From Alphaproteobacteria bacterium (GTDB taxonomy: Bacteria; Pseudomonadota; Alphaproteobacteria; Rhizobiales; Xanthobacteraceae), in NCBI GenBank assembly GCA_005884465.1, contig VAZH01000154.1, positions 1 through 7,925 of the forward strand: a stretch of DNA of 7,925 nt, given 5' to 3'. Both the position numbers and the translations under genes were made by a program. The notes beneath the pieces are model-generated. The model did not search any database and was not told the origin of the DNA. It saw only the letters and a list, made by a program, of their open reading frames with translations. The first letter of the stretch is position 1. The number at the start of each line of letters is the position of its first letter. This document shows positions 4,627 to 7,925 of this stretch, piece by piece.

Positions 4627-6996
4627 ATGGCAACCGAACCCGCACGCCTCGAACTATTGTCCGCGCTGGCACGCAAAGTGTTGTGGCTGTCGTCGTGGAC
4701 CATCCACCACGCCAATCACATCCGGGAGAATACCGACGGCTTGAAGGTCGGCGGCCATCAGGCCTCTTCCGCCTCGCTCGCCACCATCATGTCGGCGCTG
4801 TATTTCTCGGTACTGCGGCCGCCGGACCGCGTCGCGGTCAAGCCGCACGCCAGTCCGGTGTTTCACGCCATCCAGTATTTGTTCGGGCGCCAGACCCGCG
4901 ACAAGCTTGAAAATTTCCGCGGCTTCAAGGGCGCGCAGTCCTACCCCTCGCGCACCAAGGACACCGATGACGTCGATTTTTCCACGGGCTCGGTGGGGCT
5001 AGGCGTGGCGCAGACATTGTTCGCCTCGCTGGTACAGGACTACGTCAAGGCGCATGGCTGGATGAAGGATCGCCCCGAAGGGCGGATGATCGCGCTGGTC
5101 GGCGACGCCGAGATGGACCAGGGCAACATCTTCGAGGCGCTGCTGGAAGGCTGGAAGCACGGGCTGCGCAATACCTGGTGGGTCGTCGATTACAACCGCC
5201 AGAGCCTGGATGCGGTGGTGCGCGAAGGGCTGTGGGAGAAATTCGAGACCATGTTCCGCAATTTCGGTTGGGACGTGGTGATCGTGAAATACGGCAGGCT
5301 GATGCGAGCGGCCTTCGCCGAGCCCGGCGGCGAGGCGCTGAAACGCTGGATCGATGCCTGTCCGAACGCGATGTATGCGGCGCTGTGCTTCCAGGGCGGG
5401 GCCGCGTTCCGCAAGCATTTGCAAGACGAGATCGGCGATCAGGGCACGGTGTCGCAGCTGATCGAGCGGCGCAGCGACGACGAGTTGCTGGAGCTGATGT
5501 CCAATCTCGGCGGCCATGACATGGCCAGCATGTGTGAGGCCTTCGAAGCCATCGACCATGATCGCCCGGTCTGCTTCATCGCCTACACCATCAAGGGCGT
5601 CGGCCTGCCGTTCCAGGGCCACAAGGACAACCATGCGGGGTTGATGACGGTCACGCAGATGGAGAAGTGGCGCGCGGCGCAGAACATCCGGCCGGGTCAC
5701 GAGTGGGAGAAGTTCGAGGGACTTTCGCAGGGCCCCGCGGCGCTGGAAGCGTTTCTCGCGGGTGTGCCGTTCAATCGCGACAATCAGCGCCGTCTCGGCG
5801 CGCCTGTTATCGATGTGCCGGAGCGGCTTTCGTTCAAGCCGGCGCCGCAGATGTCGACGCAACAGGGTTTTGGGCTCGTGCTCAACGAAATCGCGCGCGG
5901 CGATACCGAGCTTGCCTCACGCATCGTCACCGCTTCGCCTGACGTCACGGTGTCGACCAATCTCGGCGCCTGGGTCAACCGCCGTGGGCTGTTTGCGCGC
6001 GCGGAAAAAGCCGACCTGTTCCGCAGCGAGAAGATCCCTTCGACCTTCAACTGGGATTTTTCGCCCAAAGGCCAACACGTCGAGCTCGGCATCGCCGAGA
6101 TGAACCTTTTCATCCTGATGTCGGCGCTCGGGCTGTCGCATGCCATCAACGGCGAACGGCTGCTGCCGATCGCGACCCTGTACGATCCCTTCATCGAGCG
6201 CGGCCTCGATGCCTTGAACTACGCCTGCTATCAGGACGCCCGCTTCATGGTGGCGGCGACGCCATCCGGCATTACGCTGGCGCCCGAAGGCGGCGCGCAT
6301 CAGTCGATCGCGACGCCGCTGATCGGGATGGCGCAGGATGGGCTGGCGTCGTTCGAGCCGGCCTTTGTCGATGAGCTCGCGGTGATCATGGGCTGGGGAT
6401 TCCAGTTCATGCAGCGCGAAGGCGCGGGCGAGGGTGGCTCGGTTTACTTGCGGCTTTCGACCCGCACCATCGACCAGCCGCAGCGGATGATGACGCCGGA
6501 CCTGCAGAAGGGCATCACCGACGGCGCCTATTGGCTGCGCAGGCCCGGCGAGAATTGCGAAGCCGTCATCGCCTATACCGGCGCCGTCGCACCCGAAGCG
6601 ATCGAGGCAATCGGCCTGATCGGCGAAAGCCGCCGCGATGTCGGCCTGCTCGCGATCACCTCCGCTGACCGCCTGCATTCGGGGTGGACCGCGGCGCGAA
6701 AACTGCGCCGCGACCGCCGCGGCGTGCCGCATCTCAGCCATATCGAGAAACTGCTGGCGCCGCTGCCGCGCGATTGCGGCATCGTCACCGTGATCGACGG
6801 TCACCCCGCCACCCTCGGCTGGCTCGGCAGCGTGCGCGGCCACAAGGTCGAAGCGCTCGGGGTCGAGCATTTTGGGCAGACCGGGACGATCCACGACCTC
6901 TATCGCCACCACGGCATCGACGCCAACGCCATCATCGACGCGGCCGAAGCTATCACCGCCGGCGCGCCGGTGCGGCACCGCAAGATGGCGGTGTGA
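4627..6996 (+). CDS. Homodimeric-type 2-oxoacid dehydrogenase E1 (AceE/MdeB-like)
   Basis: This 789-residue thiamine-diphosphate enzyme belongs to the AceE branch of the transketolase superfamily. Both TPP domains are in one chain. The N-terminal domain has HANHIREN (28-35), the diphosphate motif GDAEMDQGN (159-167) followed by DYNRQSLD (188-195), and TIKGVGLPFQGHKDNHAGL (321-339), which matches the active-site His loop region of AceE. The central domain has ELGIAEMN (486-493), with E486 the likely catalytic glutamate contacting the cofactor, then ATPSGITLAPEGGAHQS. A transketolase C-terminal domain (about 630-770) follows. It should decarboxylate a 2-oxoacid and pass the acyl group to an E2 lipoyl domain. 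E. coli AceE is 887 residues, so this one is shorter. ATG 4627 has GGGAAG at 4614-4619; TTG 4612 is less likely. Divergence from an Lrp gene suggests amino-acid-derived 2-oxoacids, perhaps 2-oxobutyrate. No E2 or E3 gene is in the window. Confidence 0.88.
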   Translation: MATEPARLELLSALARKVLWLSSWTIHHANHIRENTDGLKVGGHQASSASLATIMSALYFSVLRPPDRVAVKPHASPVFHAIQYLFGRQTRDKLENFRGFKGAQSYPSRTKDTDDVDFSTGSVGLGVAQTLFASLVQDYVKAHGWMKDRPEGRMIALVGDAEMDQGNIFEALLEGWKHGLRNTWWVVDYNRQSLDAVVREGLWEKFETMFRNFGWDVVIVKYGRLMRAAFAEPGGEALKRWIDACPNAMYAALCFQGGAAFRKHLQDEIGDQGTVSQLIERRSDDELLELMSNLGGHDMASMCEAFEAIDHDRPVCFIAYTIKGVGLPFQGHKDNHAGLMTVTQMEKWRAAQNIRPGHEWEKFEGLSQGPAALEAFLAGVPFNRDNQRRLGAPVIDVPERLSFKPAPQMSTQQGFGLVLNEIARGDTELASRIVTASPDVTVSTNLGAWVNRRGLFARAEKADLFRSEKIPSTFNWDFSPKGQHVELGIAEMNLFILMSALGLSHAINGERLLPIATLYDPFIERGLDALNYACYQDARFMVAATPSGITLAPEGGAHQSIATPLIGMAQDGLASFEPAFVDELAVIMGWGFQFMQREGAGEGGSVYLRLSTRTIDQPQRMMTPDLQKGITDGAYWLRRPGENCEAVIAYTGAVAPEAIEAIGLIGESRRDVGLLAITSADRLHSGWTAARKLRRDRRGVPHLSHIEKLLAPLPRDCGIVTVIDGHPATLGWLGSVRGHKVEALGVEHFGQTGTIHDLYRHHGIDANAIIDAAEAITAGAPVRHRKMAV

Positions 6997-7028
6997 CGGT
7001 ATTTTGTCGTTCCTGCGACGCACTCCTC

Positions 7029-7151
7029 TCGTCGTCCCCGCGAAAGCGGGGACCCATACTCCGCGGCGGTTGTTGTTTTGAACTGTGGCCGATGACTTCC
7101 TCAACAACTGGCATTTGTGGTTATGGGCCCCGGCGTTCGCCGGGGCGACGA
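7029..7151. repeat. Palindromic extragenic element with 30-bp inverted arms
   Basis: The arms at 7029-7058 and 7122-7151 are inverted copies matching at 25 of 30 positions, around a 63-bp centre. Each arm folds by itself into a 7-bp hairpin with a four-base loop: TCCCCGC-GAAA-GCGGGGA on the left (7035-7052) and CCCCGGC-GTTC-GCCGGGG on the right as read on the plus strand (7128-7145). Four of the five differences are paired changes that keep the stems. The organisation resembles REP/BIME-type or MITE-like elements; a similar motif is, from memory, widespread in Bradyrhizobium and relatives. Confidence 0.75.
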
Positions 7152-7161
7152 ATTACCCATC

Positions 7162-7190
7162 TTGCCACCTTCACACCACGGACATTATAT
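7162..7190 (+). promoter_or_regulatory. Candidate promoter for the aldehyde dehydrogenase gene
   Basis: TTGCCA at 7162-7167 matches five of six -35 consensus bases. It is followed by an AT-rich -10 region: CATTAT at 7183-7188 with a 15-base spacer, or TTATAT at 7185-7190 with a 17-base spacer. Neither -10 is perfect. It lies 11 bp beyond the repeat element and would give a leader of roughly 120 bases. Confidence 0.35.
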
Positions 7191-7197
7191 GCCGCGT

Positions 7198-7260
7198 CCG
7201 CTGCAGTGCGGCGTCCCGCATATCGCGGGTTCATTTTCCGGTGCATTCGTGCAAGAATGC
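7198..7260 (+). other. Three tandem small hairpins in the ALDH leader
   Basis: Three inverted repeats lie in a row: CCGC/GCGG at 7198-7201 and 7208-7211; CCCGC/GCGGG at 7215-7219 and 7225-7229 (loop ATATC); and GCATTC/GAATGC at 7243-7248 and 7255-7260 (loop GTGCAA). The last can be lengthened by CGG at 7239-7241 pairing with CCG at 7264-7266 across an internal loop. They could be RNA stems in the mRNA leader or binding sites in the DNA. No known riboswitch class is recognised. Confidence 0.35.
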
Positions 7261-7314
7261 TTGCCGAACGCTCCGTTTCCTCATCCTTTGCCCCTGACAT
7301 CAAAGAGGTTCACG

Positions 7315-7925
7315 ATGGTCAACCGCATGCAATTCTACATCGATGGCGCCTGGGTGGATCCCGTCGTCAAGAAATCCACGCCGGTCGTCAACCCGGCGAC
7401 CGAAGAGGCGATGTATGAGGTTGCGCTCGGCTCCAAGGCCGACGTCGACAAGGCCGTGGCCGCCGCGCGCCGCGCCTTCGAGACGTTTTCGCAGACCAGC
7501 CGCGAGGAGCGCGTGGCGCTGCTCGGCAAGATCATCGAGGTCTACAAGACCCGCATGAAGGACATCGGCGCCGCGGTCTCCGACGAGATGGGCGCGCCGC
7601 TGCCGATGGCGGAGAAGCTGCAGGCTGGCGCCGGCCTCGGCCATCTCGCCGCCACGATGGAGGTTTTGAAAAACTATCCTTTCGAGGAGGCGCTGCCTTC
7701 GGCGGTGGTGGTGCGCGAGCCCGTCGGCGTCGTCGGCATGATCACGCCGTGGAACTGGCCGCTGAACCAAATCACGTGCAAGGTCGCGCCCGCGCTTGCC
7801 GCCGGCTGCACCATGATCCTGAAGCCGTCGGAATTCACGCCGTCATCGGCGCTGATTTTCGCGGAGATCCTGCACGAGGCCGGCGTGCCCAAGGGCGTGT
7901 TCAACCTGATCAACGGCCTCGGCCC
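7315..7925 (+). CDS. Aldehyde dehydrogenase family protein, N-terminal part
   Basis: The frame is open from ATG 7315 to the window end, giving 203 residues of a family usually near 480. AAAGAGG at 7302-7308, six bases ahead of the ATG, fixes the start. The N-terminal FYIDGAWVDP...VVNPATEE and the ADVDKAVAAARRAFETFS helix are typical of NAD(P)-dependent aldehyde dehydrogenases. N147 in ITPWNWPLNQ is the oxyanion-hole asparagine, and K170 in LKPSEFTP binds the cofactor ribose or phosphate. E173 at the position after KPS fits NAD preference, as an inference. The catalytic cysteine and general-base glutamate lie beyond the window, so activity cannot be confirmed. The gene follows the E1 gene by 318 bp but seems to have its own promoter. 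The substrate is unknown; oxidation of an aldehyde to a carboxylate is the expected reaction. Confidence 0.93.
   Translation, partial: MVNRMQFYIDGAWVDPVVKKSTPVVNPATEEAMYEVALGSKADVDKAVAAARRAFETFSQTSREERVALLGKIIEVYKTRMKDIGAAVSDEMGAPLPMAEKLQAGAGLGHLAATMEVLKNYPFEEALPSAVVVREPVGVVGMITPWNWPLNQITCKVAPALAAGCTMILKPSEFTPSSALIFAEILHEAGVPKGVFNLINGLG

Larger units (their letters stand above)
6997..7314. other. 318-bp intergenic region, E1 gene to aldehyde dehydrogenase
   Basis: No gene is supported here. The region divides into a palindromic repeat element (7029-7151), a candidate promoter (7162-7190), and a hairpin-rich leader (7198-7260) ending in the ribosome binding site AAAGAGG at 7302-7308. No U-tract terminator follows the E1 stop codon; the left hairpin of the repeat is the nearest strong structure. 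The separate promoter argues that the aldehyde dehydrogenase can be expressed independently of E1. Confidence 0.6.

Noticed and set aside
4999..5862. Minus-strand open frame of 287 codons opposite the E1 gene
   Set aside because: It is antisense to the TPP-binding domain, and its Arg/His-rich product has no recognisable family; typical of high-GC codon shadowing.
5917..7107. Minus-strand open frame of 396 codons opposite the E1 gene
   Set aside because: It lies antisense to well-conserved E1 coding sequence, is rich in Arg, Asp and Gly, and shows no recognisable domain. It also runs into the repeat element at 7029.
1..7925. CRISPR array, toxin-antitoxin, defence island, prophage or transposase
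   Set aside because: No regularly spaced repeats and no genes of these classes were found on either strand. The genes are ordinary metabolic, transport, envelope and regulatory families.

Overview
The window is GC-rich with long runs of G/C-ending codons. Its gene families and its hairpin-type intergenic repeats look like a Bradyrhizobium/Rhodopseudomonas-type alphaproteobacterium. This placement comes from pattern memory, not a database search. It reads as ordinary chromosome: no transposase, phage, CRISPR, tRNA or rRNA is visible.

Layout, left to right. (1) The 3' end of an SMP-30/gluconolactonase-family gene, then 33 bp later a YeaE-like aldo/keto reductase on the same strand; the two are probably co-transcribed. 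(2) A ten-helix EamA/DMT-type exporter with a GTG start. (3) A small class I SAM-dependent methyltransferase whose best start lies directly behind a perfect TATAAT, suggesting a leaderless mRNA. (4) A short RlpA-like lipoprotein with a double-psi beta-barrel domain and no SPOR domain. (5) A fold-back repeat between convergent genes, then an Lrp/AsnC-family regulator on the minus strand. (6) Divergent from the regulator, a 789-residue homodimeric-type 2-oxoacid dehydrogenase E1 (AceE/transketolase superfamily). (7) A 123-bp palindromic element and a structured leader, then the 5' part of an aldehyde dehydrogenase gene cut by the window end.

The most coherent functional unit is the divergent Lrp regulator and E1 pair. 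The 138 bp between their start codons carry a perfect 11-bp inverted repeat, one arm of which overlaps the regulator's own start codon. The arrangement recalls the Pseudomonas putida mdeR/mdeB pair (Lrp-type regulator and homodimeric 2-oxobutyrate dehydrogenase-like E1). No E2 or E3 gene and no amino-acid lyase gene is present here, so the substrate is open. The downstream aldehyde dehydrogenase may or may not belong to the same pathway, because it appears to have its own promoter and leader.

No clearly new multi-gene system is visible. The observations most worth following are the Lrp/E1 operator, the covarying hairpins of the 7029-7151 element, the possible leaderless methyltransferase, and the hairpin-rich leader of the aldehyde dehydrogenase.
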